From NCBI GenBank assembly GCA_963720475.1, contig OY970394.1, positions 868,001 to 932,000 on the forward strand: a stretch of DNA of 64,000 nt, in the 5' to 3' direction. The translations under genes and the position numbers were made by a program. Of this stretch, positions 30,952-39,523 are shown one piece after another. Position 1 is the first letter of the stretch. Each line of letters opens with the position of its first letter. Below the pieces are notes generated by a model that ran no database searches, was not told where the DNA came from, and saw nothing but the letters and a program-made list of their open reading frames with translations. This DNA is from G963720475 sp963720475. GTDB taxonomy: Bacteria; Actinomycetota; Thermoleophilia; Solirubrobacterales; Thermoleophilaceae.

Positions 30952-31488
30952 CTATCCCACGGGGCCATAGCTCAGTTGGCTAGAGCGTCCGGTTTGCATC
31001 CGGGAGGTCGTCGGTTCGAGTCCGACTGGCTCCATGTCGAGCTGGGGTGGTAGATCTGGGTCGAGGTAGTCCTCGGCGAATCGAATCCCGAGTCGCTGTC
31101 CGTTCCGAGGCGGAGTTAGTCGTAGCGAGACTCTGCTTCGCCCATGCCCCAGAATCGTGGCTGGGAGGTAGTAGCACCCACCGCCGGCCGGCTCGTAAAC
31201 GGCTAGCCAGTCGGTGGTCGCCGCTGTGTAGCGCTTCGTCTGTCGGACGCGACCGTTCGTAAGCGAATGCGAGCAGCACTTGACCTCGATGACCCCGTTG
31301 CGAGCGTGCCCATGCTTAACCTGCACTCGCTCCAGCGGCTGTCCTTGGCCTCGCCAGAAGATCAGATCGAAGTCTGAGTCCTCACCGAACGGGATCGCGA
31401 TCTGGTACCCACGCCGTACGAGGTCCGCAGCAACCATCAGCTCAGCCAAGTCGCCCTTGCTCCTGCGATTGAGTTCGATCGATGGCAT
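30952..31488 (-). CDS. PD-(D/E)XK endonuclease-like protein overlapping tRNA-Ala(TGC)
   Basis: 178 residues from ATG at 31488 (GGAGCGAGCG just upstream). The fold signature is visible: Glu16 in KGDLAEL, Asp41 in DSDFDLIFW and Gln56-x-Lys58 in ERVQVKHG, the E-D-QxK arrangement of the PDDEXK_5 family that includes the group I intron homing endonuclease I-Ssp6803I. Residues after about 150 (MEPVGLEPTTSR onward) are only the antisense reading of the tRNA gene, so the natural C-terminus runs into the tRNA and stops at 30952. No intron is present in the tRNA. It may be a free-standing homing-type nuclease or a repair nuclease. Confidence 0.65.
   Translation of the reverse strand: MPSIELNRRSKGDLAELMVAADLVRRGYQIAIPFGEDSDFDLIFWRGQGQPLERVQVKHGHARNGVIEVKCCSHSLTNGRVRQTKRYTAATTDWLAVYEPAGGGCYYLPATILGHGRSRVSLRLTPPRNGQRLGIRFAEDYLDPDLPPQLDMEPVGLEPTTSRMQTGRSSQLSYGPVG
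30961..31034 (+). tRNA. tRNA-Ala(TGC)
   Basis: 74-nt cloverleaf: acceptor GGGGCCA/TGGCTCC, D stem GCTC/GAGC, anticodon stem TCCGG/CCGGG with loop TTTGCAT (anticodon TGC), T stem GTCGG/CCGAC and discriminator A; no encoded CCA. TATCCC just upstream may be its -10. The minus-strand endonuclease-like frame reads antisense through the whole gene. Confidence 0.95.
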
Positions 31489-31558
31489 TCGCTCGCTCCA
31501 ACGTACGAGCGATTGCGTTACGGCTCAACGCCGCTGAGTTACAAGAGGCCCGAGCTGC

Positions 31559-31852
31559 TCAGCCCGGCACGTCGCCGGCGTGCTCGGCCAGGCGCCCCGC
31601 GCGGATCTCCGCCGCCATCTCCTTGCCGTCGGCGCGGTAGCCGCGCCCGTCGGCGAACTCGATCGCGGGGACGGTCGCCTGGCCGGTGACCTCTTTGACC
31701 CGCGTGCGCTTGCCCTTGCCGAGCGGCGATTTCTGCAGTTCGTAGTCGATCCCCTGCTCTTCGAGCGCCTTCTGGACGGCGTGGCAGCCGTGCCACTCAC
31801 CCTTCAAGAACATGACGGGACAGCGGTGAAGCGTGACCTTTTCCATGGGCAA
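31559..31852 (-). CDS. Glutaredoxin/GST-N-like thioredoxin-fold protein
   Basis: 97 residues from ATG at 31852; Met at residue 3 is an alternative. The sequence VTLHRCPVMFLKGEWHGCHA, then a helix and GQATVPAIEFADG, with the cis-Pro in TVPAI, matches the short thioredoxin fold of glutaredoxins and GST N-terminal domains. Cys6 sits in RCP rather than a CxxC site, and a second Cys follows at residue 18. It could bind a low-molecular thiol; the reaction is unknown. It follows the DUF1330 gene by 8 bp and is co-transcribed with it. Confidence 0.65.
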   Translation of the reverse strand: MPMEKVTLHRCPVMFLKGEWHGCHAVQKALEEQGIDYELQKSPLGKGKRTRVKEVTGQATVPAIEFADGRGYRADGKEMAAEIRAGRLAEHAGDVPG

Positions 31853-31860
31853 TCCTTTCG

Positions 31861-32268
31861 TTAGGCGGGACCGGGCGAGCAGGCGACGAGGCGCGAGTCG
31901 GCGAGCGCCGCCTCACGGTAGGCATGGATCTCGAGGTAGTCGGCGGCGGTCGCCATCTCGAGGAACTTCGCGCGCGAGGGGTATTCGACCAGCAGCACCA
32001 TGTCCCACTCGGCCGGATCCGGACCGATCACCGACTGCTCCGCGCTCACGGCGTAGAGCAGCCGCCCGCCGACGCGTTCCAGGAACGGCTGCGCCTCCGC
32101 GCCGTAGCGTGCGTAGCAGTCGCGGCCGCTCATCCCCTCGCCGACGCCGTCGGCCTGCTCCTTGAAGCGCAGCAGGTTCAGCATCACGAACGGCTCGCCG
32201 GAGTCGGCTGCCGCGAGCGCCTCGATCTGTTCGCGAGTCGGATGCGTGGGCACGAGAGTCTGCGCCAA
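31861..32268 (-). CDS. DUF1330 domain protein
   Basis: 135 residues if TTG at 32268 is the start; GTG at 32253 would give a protein beginning MPTHPTREQ. The body fits DUF1330, a dimeric ferredoxin-like alpha/beta barrel: EPFVMLNLLRFKEQ, a YARYGAEAQPFLERVGGRLL segment, then WDMVLLVEYPSRAKFLEM. Function unknown. First gene of a two-gene operon with the thioredoxin-fold protein, and divergent from the lipoprotein at 32301, with both starts within 35 bp. Confidence 0.75.
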   Translation of the reverse strand: MAQTLVPTHPTREQIEALAAADSGEPFVMLNLLRFKEQADGVGEGMSGRDCYARYGAEAQPFLERVGGRLLYAVSAEQSVIGPDPAEWDMVLLVEYPSRAKFLEMATAADYLEIHAYREAALADSRLVACSPGPA

Positions 32269-32300
32269 CGCTACTCGGTCGGCGTGTAGCGTTCACGCAA

Positions 32301-33425
32301 GTGCAGCGCCTCCTCGTCGTCATTGCCCTGACCCTCGCCGCCGCGCTCGCGGCCTGCGGCGACGACAAGGAGTCAAGCGACCCCGGAGTCGGCAAGCCGG
32401 TTGAGGTGGACAACGCCGAGGTCATGGTCGTCGGCGAGGGCGGGGTCTGGGTTGCCGAGGGTCGCGAAGTCGTTCGGATCGATCCCAAGACCGGCGAGCG
32501 TGCCGGGTCGGTCCAGATGCCCGGGTCGGTGACGCGGCTCGCGGTCGGCGGCGGCTACGTCTGGGCGACGCTATCCACGCGGCCGGCATACACCGTCGCG
32601 CGCATCGATCCCCAGACTCAACAGATCGTGGGCGACCCGACCCCGATCGGCGGCCAGGACGAACGCGGCAACCGCGATCAGACCCCGGGCGCGGGCGATC
32701 TCTTCTTCGGCGAGGGCCAGGCGTGGGCCGTCAGCTCCGACGACACCGTCACCCGCATCGATGCCAAGACCGGAGAGCGGCGCGACCCGCCGCTCGAGAT
32801 CCCCCAACTGATCGACGAGATCGTCTTCGGCGGAGGCAGCGTGTGGGCGGTCGCCGGGACCGAGGGAACAGGTGAGAACGCCCGCCTCTACCGCTTCGAC
32901 CCGAGCAGCGGCGAGCAGGTCGGGGAGCCACGCTCGCTCGCCGACGCCGGGAGCGAGTTCGCCGACATCCTCTCCGCCGGCGACTCGCTGTGGATCGCCA
33001 GCGGCCCAAACCTGACCCGCCTCAACGCACGCGACGGCAGCGAAAAAGGAACGCCCGTCCAGCTCCCATCTCCGATCGCCAACCTCGCCGCCGGCGGTCA
33101 CTACCTCTGGGCCGGCAGCTTCCGCGGCAACCTCACGCCACTGGACCTCGAGAGCGGACGTCCGGCCGGAGCTGCGCCCGTCCGCGCCGAGCACCTGACG
33201 GCGGACAACGACTTCGCCTGGGCCCTCTACGGCGGCGTGCTGACCCGCGTCTCGGCGCGCAGCGGGAAGCCCGACGGCGAGGTGAAGCTCAAAGGCAACG
33301 CGACCGAGCTCCTCAGCGGCGAGGGCGCCGTGTGGGTGCTCGACCGCGGCAAGGAGGACATCGAGGAGTCCATCAACGAGCCGAACACCGTCACGAGGAT
33401 TTCGCGCGACCTGGGCGGGCAATAG
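32301..33425 (+). CDS. Beta-propeller lipoprotein
   Basis: 374 residues from GTG at 32301, TAGCGT 8 nt upstream (leaderless type). The signal peptide ends in lipobox LAAC at residues 16-19. The mature protein is a run of about seven 45-residue repeats with VWV/VWA and RIDPKTGE-type turns, as in YVTN/PQQ-type propellers. It probably sits on the outer membrane face as a binding or assembly protein; no enzymatic residues are evident. Followed after 17 bp by the flavoprotein hydroxylase, which has its own promoter. Confidence 0.75.
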   Translation: MQRLLVVIALTLAAALAACGDDKESSDPGVGKPVEVDNAEVMVVGEGGVWVAEGREVVRIDPKTGERAGSVQMPGSVTRLAVGGGYVWATLSTRPAYTVARIDPQTQQIVGDPTPIGGQDERGNRDQTPGAGDLFFGEGQAWAVSSDDTVTRIDAKTGERRDPPLEIPQLIDEIVFGGGSVWAVAGTEGTGENARLYRFDPSSGEQVGEPRSLADAGSEFADILSAGDSLWIASGPNLTRLNARDGSEKGTPVQLPSPIANLAAGGHYLWAGSFRGNLTPLDLESGRPAGAAPVRAEHLTADNDFAWALYGGVLTRVSARSGKPDGEVKLKGNATELLSGEGAVWVLDRGKEDIEESINEPNTVTRISRDLGGQ

Positions 33426-33428
33426 GGG

Positions 33429-33434
33429 GATACT
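33429..33434 (+). promoter_or_regulatory. GATACT -10-like element
   Basis: GATACT ends 8 nt before ATG at 33443, with no ribosome-binding site in between. This shows that the SnoaL-type promoter is also used by an unrelated gene. Confidence 0.55.
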
Positions 33435-33442
33435 CCGCGCGG

Positions 33443-35029
33443 ATGAGCGGTTCCGACTCCAGCGCGCAGGTCCTCATTGTCGGCGCCGGTCCCACGGGCC
33501 TGCTGCTCGCCTCGGAGTTGGAGCGGCGCGGGGTGTCGTCGCTACTCGTGGACGCGCTCGACGCGCCGCGAGGGTGGGACCGGGCCACGGTCGTCCACTC
33601 CCGTTCGATGGAGATCTTCGAGGCGCTCGGCCTCGCCGAACCCTTCCTGGACCGCGGCGTCAAGACGCGGGCGGCGCGCTTCCATTCCGGGGGGGAGGTG
33701 CTCGGCGAGCTGAATCTCGCGCTCGTCGACAGCAAGTACCCGTTCGACCTCGGGATCTCCGAGGAGGTCACTGAGTCCGTCCTGACGGACCACCTCGAGC
33801 GGAGTGGCGGATCGGTCACTCGCTCGACAAAGCTGGTCGAGCTCGAACAGGGCGACGACAGCGTGCTCGTCACGCTCGAGCGCGATGGCGAGCCCACGCA
33901 GCTGTCCGTGCAGTGGGTGGTCGGCTGCGATGGCCTCCACAGTGTCGTGCGCGACATCATGGGCGTCGAGTTCGAGGGGAGGGACATCGCCGCGCCGTGG
34001 GCCGTGTTCGACGCAGCGGTCGACGGCTGGGATGACGAGTACGACGTCGCGGCAGCCTTCCTCGACACCCCGACGGTGATCTTGACCCCGCTACCCGGGC
34101 GTCGCTGGCGGGTGTACCAGCGGCCTGAGTCCGACGACGCCGACCTCGTCGAGGGGGCCACGCAGGCGGTGCGGAGGTACAAGCCGGAGATCGAGTACGT
34201 CGAGATCGAGAACCCCACCCGCTTCCAGTGCCACTCACGAGTGGCGACGACCTTCCGTTCGGGGCGCGTCCTGCTCGCCGGCGACGCGGCGCATGCGTGC
34301 TCCCCCGCTGAGGGTCATGGGATGAACTCGGGCTTGCAGGACGCCTTCAACCTCGGCTGGAAACTGGCGCTGGTGTGCAAGGGGGTCAGCAGTCCCGACC
34401 TGCTCGACAGCTACGAGCAGGAGCGGCGGCCCGTGGCCCTGCGCGTCGTCGAGTCGGGCGACGCCTTCGAGGCGGCGCAGACATTGAAGGACGAGGACCG
34501 CACCGCGCGCGACGAGGAGATCCAGGCGACGTTCTCGGCCGACTCGGACACCGCCCACCACGAGGCCGCCGGCGCGGCCGAGCTCGATCGTTCGTACGCC
34601 GACTCCAACGCCGTTATCGGGGACGCGAACCACGGCCTCGCGCCCGGCGACCGCCTGCCCGACACGCTCGTCGCTCATCCGCCCGGAGAGGGACCGCGCA
34701 CGCTCCAAGAGCTGACACATCGCGAGGACCACACGTTGCTCGTCGTCGGGGGCAAGGAGATCGTCGACGAGCGCGTGCTCGATCTGGTGGGGTCGCTGGT
34801 CGAGCGCCACGGCGACTCGCCCGTTGTCGGCGCCGTCATCGGGCTGTCCGTCGAAGAGACGGACTCGCCGACAAGCCGGATCGACCCGTCGGTCGCGGAT
34901 GAGCTTGGCGTCGAAGAGCTGACGGTGCTCGCGGTCCGGCCGGACCAGAACGTCGGCTTCCGCCGCGACACCCGGGACCCGCAAGCGCTGCGCGCCTACC
35001 TCGAGGCGCTGGCGGTCGCCGAGTCCTAG
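33443..35029 (+). CDS. FAD-dependent aromatic hydroxylase-type monooxygenase
   Basis: 528 residues, class A flavoprotein monooxygenase of the PheA/TfdB/MhpA type. Motifs in order: VGAGPTG (FAD), GCDGLHSVVRD (DG motif) and GRVLLAGDAAHACSPAEGHG (GD motif), then NSGLQDAFNLGWKL. The C-terminal thioredoxin-like domain (LLVVGGKEIVDERVLDLVGS to the end) is typical of phenol-hydroxylase relatives. It should use NAD(P)H and O2 to hydroxylate an aromatic or polyketide-like substrate. The stop overlaps the murJ stop on the other strand. Confidence 0.85.
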   Translation: MSGSDSSAQVLIVGAGPTGLLLASELERRGVSSLLVDALDAPRGWDRATVVHSRSMEIFEALGLAEPFLDRGVKTRAARFHSGGEVLGELNLALVDSKYPFDLGISEEVTESVLTDHLERSGGSVTRSTKLVELEQGDDSVLVTLERDGEPTQLSVQWVVGCDGLHSVVRDIMGVEFEGRDIAAPWAVFDAAVDGWDDEYDVAAAFLDTPTVILTPLPGRRWRVYQRPESDDADLVEGATQAVRRYKPEIEYVEIENPTRFQCHSRVATTFRSGRVLLAGDAAHACSPAEGHGMNSGLQDAFNLGWKLALVCKGVSSPDLLDSYEQERRPVALRVVESGDAFEAAQTLKDEDRTARDEEIQATFSADSDTAHHEAAGAAELDRSYADSNAVIGDANHGLAPGDRLPDTLVAHPPGEGPRTLQELTHREDHTLLVVGGKEIVDERVLDLVGSLVERHGDSPVVGAVIGLSVEETDSPTSRIDPSVADELGVEELTVLAVRPDQNVGFRRDTRDPQALRAYLEALAVAES

Positions 35030-36597
35030 CCGCGCGCGAGGCGCTTCCGCACCAGTTCCCAAACCGTCCGCGCCTCGGCGATACCGAGGCGCCAGACGAT
35101 CAGCCCGTAAACGCCTGTGCCGACGGCACCCCCGACGGCCAACGCGGCAGCATCGGCGCCGAAGCTCCCGCCGCCGAGCGCCTGGTCGAGCCCGTACCAG
35201 GCCCCGTACGCCGCCACCCCGGCCGGGGCCGCCGCCGCCACCATCCGCGCCACCGCCCCGAACGTCTCGCGCTCCTCGAGCCCACCGAGCACCCGCCGCA
35301 GGATCACCCACTGCACGACCGTCATCACGATCGCGCCGGCGGCCGTCCCGATCACGATGCCCGGCACGCCGAGCGGGTCGTACAGCGCCACGGCGACGGC
35401 TGCGTTCACGGCCAGGTTCAACAGCGCCACCAAGGTGGTCGTCCACGGCCGCTGCAAGCCGAAGAACGTCCGCGACAGCATCAGGATCGCGCCCTCGAAC
35501 GGGAGCGCCACCGCCCACCACACCAGCGCGTCGGCGACGAGTGTCGTGGCGGAGGCGTCGAACTCTCCGCGCTCGTAGACGACGCGCACGAGCGGGTCGG
35601 CGAGGACCGCCATCAAGACGGCCGAGGGGATCAGCAGCAGCAGCACCTGGCGCAGGCCCTGGCCGTTGGTTCGCCGGATGCCGTCCAGGTCGCGCCGGAC
35701 GGCCATCCGCGAGACGGTCGGGAACAGGACCATCACGATCGGCACAGCAAAGATTCCCGAGGGCAGCTGGAACAGCCTGAACGCCCGGTCGATCGCCGCC
35801 GGCGCCGCATCCGACACCAGCGTCGCGATCTGGAGGTTCACGAGCAGGTTGACGTTTACGAGGCCGAAGGTGAGCGTCACCGGGCCCATCAGCAGCAGGA
35901 TGCGCCGCACGTGCGGGTTTCGCCACGCGAACGCGAGCGTCAGGTGCCCGCCACGGCCGCGCAACCACGGCAGCGGCAACAGCATCTGGACGACGCTTCC
36001 CACGAGCAGGCCGATCGCGTAGGCGTAGATGCGGTCGTCGCCGGAGAACAGCGGCGCGAGCGCGGGGATCGCGATCAGGATCGAGAGGTTCCAGAACAGT
36101 GGCGCGATCGCGGGCGCGCCGAAATGGTCGAAAGCGTTGAGGATCCCGGCGATCAGCCCGGTGATCGCGACCAGGATCACCGTCGGGAACAGCAGCACCG
36201 CGAGGTCTTCGGTCAGCTGCTGCAGCTGGGGTTGGTCGTCGAACCCCGGCGTCAGCAGCGGGATCAGCCACGGGGCGAGCAGGACGAACAGCGCGGTGAG
36301 CGCGCCGAGGAAGCAGACGAGCAGCGACAGCACGCTCGAGGCGACCCGGAACGCCTCGCGCTTCTCGCCGCGCTCGAGCAGCTCGGTGAAGACCGGGATG
36401 AAGCCGGCCTGCAGGGCGCCTTCGGCGAACAGCCCCCGCACGAGCATCGGCACCTGCGCCGCAACGGCGAACGCCGACGCCGCTCCGCTGACGCCGTAGT
36501 ACGCGGCGACGACGACTTCGCGCGCGAGGCCCGCGACACGCGACAGCGCACTCGCGAACGAGTAGAACGCCGCCGCCCCCGCGAGCTTTCGGTTCAC
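35026..36597 (-). CDS. murJ: Lipid II flippase MurJ
   Basis: 523 residues from GTG at 36597, 1 nt after the asnB stop. The N-terminus (AAAFYSFASALSRVAGLARE) and GLFAEGALQAGFIPVFTE are hallmarks of MurJ/MviN, the MOP-superfamily flippase that moves lipid II across the membrane for peptidoglycan synthesis; about 14 hydrophobic helices follow. Normal length. It is last in an operon with a GT4 glycosyltransferase and asparagine synthase. It has no obvious kinase-like C-terminal domain of the type seen in mycobacterial MviN. Confidence 0.92.
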   Translation of the reverse strand: MNRKLAGAAAFYSFASALSRVAGLAREVVVAAYYGVSGAASAFAVAAQVPMLVRGLFAEGALQAGFIPVFTELLERGEKREAFRVASSVLSLLVCFLGALTALFVLLAPWLIPLLTPGFDDQPQLQQLTEDLAVLLFPTVILVAITGLIAGILNAFDHFGAPAIAPLFWNLSILIAIPALAPLFSGDDRIYAYAIGLLVGSVVQMLLPLPWLRGRGGHLTLAFAWRNPHVRRILLLMGPVTLTFGLVNVNLLVNLQIATLVSDAAPAAIDRAFRLFQLPSGIFAVPIVMVLFPTVSRMAVRRDLDGIRRTNGQGLRQVLLLLIPSAVLMAVLADPLVRVVYERGEFDASATTLVADALVWWAVALPFEGAILMLSRTFFGLQRPWTTTLVALLNLAVNAAVAVALYDPLGVPGIVIGTAAGAIVMTVVQWVILRRVLGGLEERETFGAVARMVAAAAPAGVAAYGAWYGLDQALGGGSFGADAAALAVGGAVGTGVYGLIVWRLGIAEARTVWELVRKRLARG

Positions 36598-36598
36598 C

Positions 36599-38455
36599 TC
36601 AAGAGCCTACGACCCCGCGGTGCCAGAGCCCGAGGCTCAGGAGGCAGAACAGCTGGCGCGTGTGGTCGGTCTCCCCCTTCGCCTGGTCTGAGATCAGGCG
36701 CTCGAGCGCCGCCTCCTCGAACAGATCGCGCGCGAGCCCGTCGTCCGGGAGCAGCACCTCTCGCAGGAGCTCCTGGAGCGGTTCGCGCAGCCAGCGGTCC
36801 ATCGGCGTCTCCCAGCCGAGCTTCTCGCCGTAGACGATCTCGTCGGGGAGGAAGCGCCGCAGCGCCTCCTTGTGAAGCGCCTTGCCCTCGCTCGGCGTCA
36901 CGCGCTGCGACGAGCGCGCCGACTCCGCGACGCGCACGAGGTCCGGGTCGAGACACGGCACGCGCAACTCGACCGAGGCGGCCATGGACATCTTGTCGGC
37001 GATCAGCAGCAGCTCGTCGGGCAGCGACAGGCGCGTGTCCACGTAGAGCATCTGCGCGACCACGTCGAAGTCCGCGACGCGACGTCGGAGACGCTCGACC
37101 GGAACGGAGGGCGCCTCGCCCGCGAGCACCGTCTCGAGCATGTTCGGCGTGTAGAGGCGTTTCTTGTCCTTGTCGGAGAACACGCGCGAGGCGCGCATCA
37201 GCAGATCGAGGTCGTCGCCGGCGCCGAGCGTGGCGAGCCCGCGCGCCATCGTCGAATCGCCGCTGCCCTTCGGCGCAACGCGCGCCGCCACGCGCGCGCC
37301 CGGCACGTGCCGCAGCCGCCGGGCCAGGGCAACGCCCTGGTAGCGGCGGTAGCCGCCGTTCGGCTCGTCGGCGCCCTGTCCGCACAACGCGACCGGCACG
37401 GACTCGCTCATCAGCTCGGCGACGTAGTTCACCGCGAGCGCGCTCGTCGCGGCGACCGGCTCCTCGAGCATCGTCAACGACTCGGGCAGCTTCTCGAGGT
37501 ACTCGGAGTCGGAGATCACGAGCGACTCGTGCTCCGCTCCGACGAGCTCGGCCGTGCGCTCCGCCGCGGCGATCTCGTCGACGTCCTCGCCCCCCTCGAA
37601 TCCGACGGTGAACGCGCGCACGTGAGGCGTATGGCGCGCCATCACGGCGGCGATCGCACCGGAATCCACGCCGCCCGACAGCATCACGCCGACCGGCCGG
37701 TCGCTCATCAGCTGGCGCACGACCGCGCGCTCGAATGCTGCTGCGTACTCCTCGACGAGGGTCTCGGCGTCGCCGCGCCGCGGCTCGGTCGGGGTGACGC
37801 CCCACTCGAACCCGATCCGCCCGTCCTGGCCGAAGCTGACGACGCTCGCCGGGCGCACCTTGCGGATCGCCGTCAGTGGGGTCCGCGGAGAGGGCACGAA
37901 GCGCAGCGTCAGGAACTGGTCGATCGCCGTGCGGTCGACGTCGCGCGGGAGGTCGGGGTCCGCGAGCAGCGCGCGCATCTCCGACGCGAAGCTGACCTGC
38001 CCGTCGCGTTCGGCGTAGTAGAGCGGCTTGACGCCGAACTCGTCGCGCGCGAGGTGGAGCGTGCGCTTCTCCGCGTCCCAGATCGCTACCGCGAAGATGC
38101 CGTTCAGCTGCTCGAACATCCGCAGCCCGTGCTCCTCGTAGAGGTGGGGAAGGATCTCGCCGTCGGAATGCGAGCGGAAGGTGTGGCCGCGGCGCGCGAG
38201 CCAGTTGCGCAGCTCGGCGTGGTTGTAGAGCTCGCCGTTGAAGACGACGGCGACGTCGCGGGCCTCGTTGTAGAGCGGCTGGTTGCCCTCCTCGGGATCG
38301 ATGATCGCCAGCCGGCGCATCCCGAGCGCGATCCCCTCGCCCGTGTAATAGCCCTCGCCGTCGGGCCCGCGGTGTTCGAGCTGCTCGGTCATCGCGCGCA
38401 CGAGCGCGGCGTCCGCGCGGCCATTCTCGGCTCGGTGTCCGGCGATTCCGCACAC
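36599..38455 (-). CDS. asnB: Glutamine-hydrolysing asparagine synthase
   Basis: 618 residues from GTG at 38455 so that Cys2 is the N-terminal nucleophile (MCGIAG). The glutaminase domain has LEHRGPDGEGYY, FNGELYNHAELR and DEFGVKPLYY; the synthetase domain has the PP-loop SGGVDSG near residue 259 and later ALCGQGADEPNGGY. It makes asparagine, or amidates another carboxylate, using glutamine and ATP. Position between a glycosyltransferase and murJ makes amidation of a cell-envelope precursor a possible alternative role. It starts 6 nt after the glycosyltransferase stop. Confidence 0.92.
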   Translation of the reverse strand: MCGIAGHRAENGRADAALVRAMTEQLEHRGPDGEGYYTGEGIALGMRRLAIIDPEEGNQPLYNEARDVAVVFNGELYNHAELRNWLARRGHTFRSHSDGEILPHLYEEHGLRMFEQLNGIFAVAIWDAEKRTLHLARDEFGVKPLYYAERDGQVSFASEMRALLADPDLPRDVDRTAIDQFLTLRFVPSPRTPLTAIRKVRPASVVSFGQDGRIGFEWGVTPTEPRRGDAETLVEEYAAAFERAVVRQLMSDRPVGVMLSGGVDSGAIAAVMARHTPHVRAFTVGFEGGEDVDEIAAAERTAELVGAEHESLVISDSEYLEKLPESLTMLEEPVAATSALAVNYVAELMSESVPVALCGQGADEPNGGYRRYQGVALARRLRHVPGARVAARVAPKGSGDSTMARGLATLGAGDDLDLLMRASRVFSDKDKKRLYTPNMLETVLAGEAPSVPVERLRRRVADFDVVAQMLYVDTRLSLPDELLLIADKMSMAASVELRVPCLDPDLVRVAESARSSQRVTPSEGKALHKEALRRFLPDEIVYGEKLGWETPMDRWLREPLQELLREVLLPDDGLARDLFEEAALERLISDQAKGETDHTRQLFCLLSLGLWHRGVVGS

Positions 38456-38461
38456 TGTGCG

Positions 38462-39478
38462 TCAGTTCCCCCCGCCGGCCGCTTCGACGCCCACCAGCAG
38501 GTCGAGCTGTTCGTTGAGTCCCTTGCGGCGAACGTCGAGCGAGAAGTTCTCGAGGATCCGCGCGCGGGCTTGCCGTCCGCCTTCCTCGCCGAGCTCGAGC
38601 GCGCGCTCCACCCCGCGCGCGACCGCCTCCGGCTCGCGCGACTCGATCGTCACGCCGGCGTCGCCGACGACCTCCGGAAGTGCGCCCGCGTGCGTAACGA
38701 CCGGCACGCAGCCACCCAACATCGCTTCCGCGACCGCCACGCCGAAGCCCTCGTGGTACGAGGGCTGGACGTAGGCGCCGGCGGTGAGGAACAGGTTCTC
38801 CAAGGCGTCCTGCTCGACCCAGCCGGCAAACTCGACGTTCGCCGCCGCGGCCGCGCGAAGGGTGTTGATCTCAGGATCGTCGTCGACTTTGCCCGCGAGC
38901 ACGAAGCGGACCTCGGGCAGCTTGGCCGCCGCCTCGACGAACGCCTTCTGACCCTTGATCCAGAGGTTGTCGCGCGTGACGATGCCGACGCACAGCGCGA
39001 CGCGCTCGCGTCTGCCGGTCGGCGGCGAGTCAGCGAACGGGTCGGGAACGCCGTGATAGACGACGGGCACCCGCTCGGGCGGCAGGCCGACGTTCTGCTC
39101 GATCTCCCGCTGGCTGTAGAAGGAGTTCGTGAACAGGCGGGTGGCGCGGTGGATGACCCAGCGGCTGAGCCACTTGCGCGCTCCGCCCTGCTGGAAGCCG
39201 TAGCCGATCTCGGGCATGTTGGCGACGTCGAACCCCCCGACGATCAGGAGCGAGGGCTTTCGCATCAGCCACCCGAGCGTGAACGGCCAGAAGGTGTGCC
39301 ACGAAGCCCACCAGCCGACGATCGCGTCGCAGCGGTGGACGGCCGCCAGCACTTTCAGCGGGTTGGCGAAGCGGCCGGGTTGGTAGAGATCCTCGATCTC
39401 GAAGCGCTCGGCGATGAGCGCCCGGTCGATCTCGATAAAGCTCGCCTTGCGGCTGTGGACGTAGAGAATCCGCTGCAC
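38462..39478 (-). CDS. GT4-family glycosyltransferase
   Basis: 338 residues from GTG at 39478; TAGTCT lies 9 nt upstream, a leaderless-type start. GT-B fold: an N-terminal domain with a short LYVHSRK start, and a C-terminal domain with CVGIVTRDNLWIKGQKAFVE, FVLAGK and QPSYHEGFGVAVAEAM, the GT4 E-x7-E nucleotide-sugar site. It probably transfers a sugar to an envelope glycan or lipid at the membrane surface. First gene of the operon with asnB and murJ. Acceptor and donor cannot be told. Confidence 0.85.
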   Translation of the reverse strand: MQRILYVHSRKASFIEIDRALIAERFEIEDLYQPGRFANPLKVLAAVHRCDAIVGWWASWHTFWPFTLGWLMRKPSLLIVGGFDVANMPEIGYGFQQGGARKWLSRWVIHRATRLFTNSFYSQREIEQNVGLPPERVPVVYHGVPDPFADSPPTGRRERVALCVGIVTRDNLWIKGQKAFVEAAAKLPEVRFVLAGKVDDDPEINTLRAAAAANVEFAGWVEQDALENLFLTAGAYVQPSYHEGFGVAVAEAMLGGCVPVVTHAGALPEVVGDAGVTIESREPEAVARGVERALELGEEGGRQARARILENFSLDVRRKGLNEQLDLLVGVEAAGGGN

Positions 39479-39523
39479 GGCGGCGGGAGACTAAGGGCTG
39501 GGCCCTAGGAAACGCGGGGATCG

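Noticed and set aside
34235..36271. 678-codon minus-strand open frame
   Set aside because: It overlaps the flavoprotein hydroxylase and murJ in other frames and has only Arg/Ala/Pro-rich low-complexity sequence.
36872..39508. 878-codon plus-strand open frame
   Set aside because: It lies entirely antisense to asnB and the GT4 gene, is rich in Arg/His/Ala and has no domain sense; long shadow frames are common in high-GC DNA.
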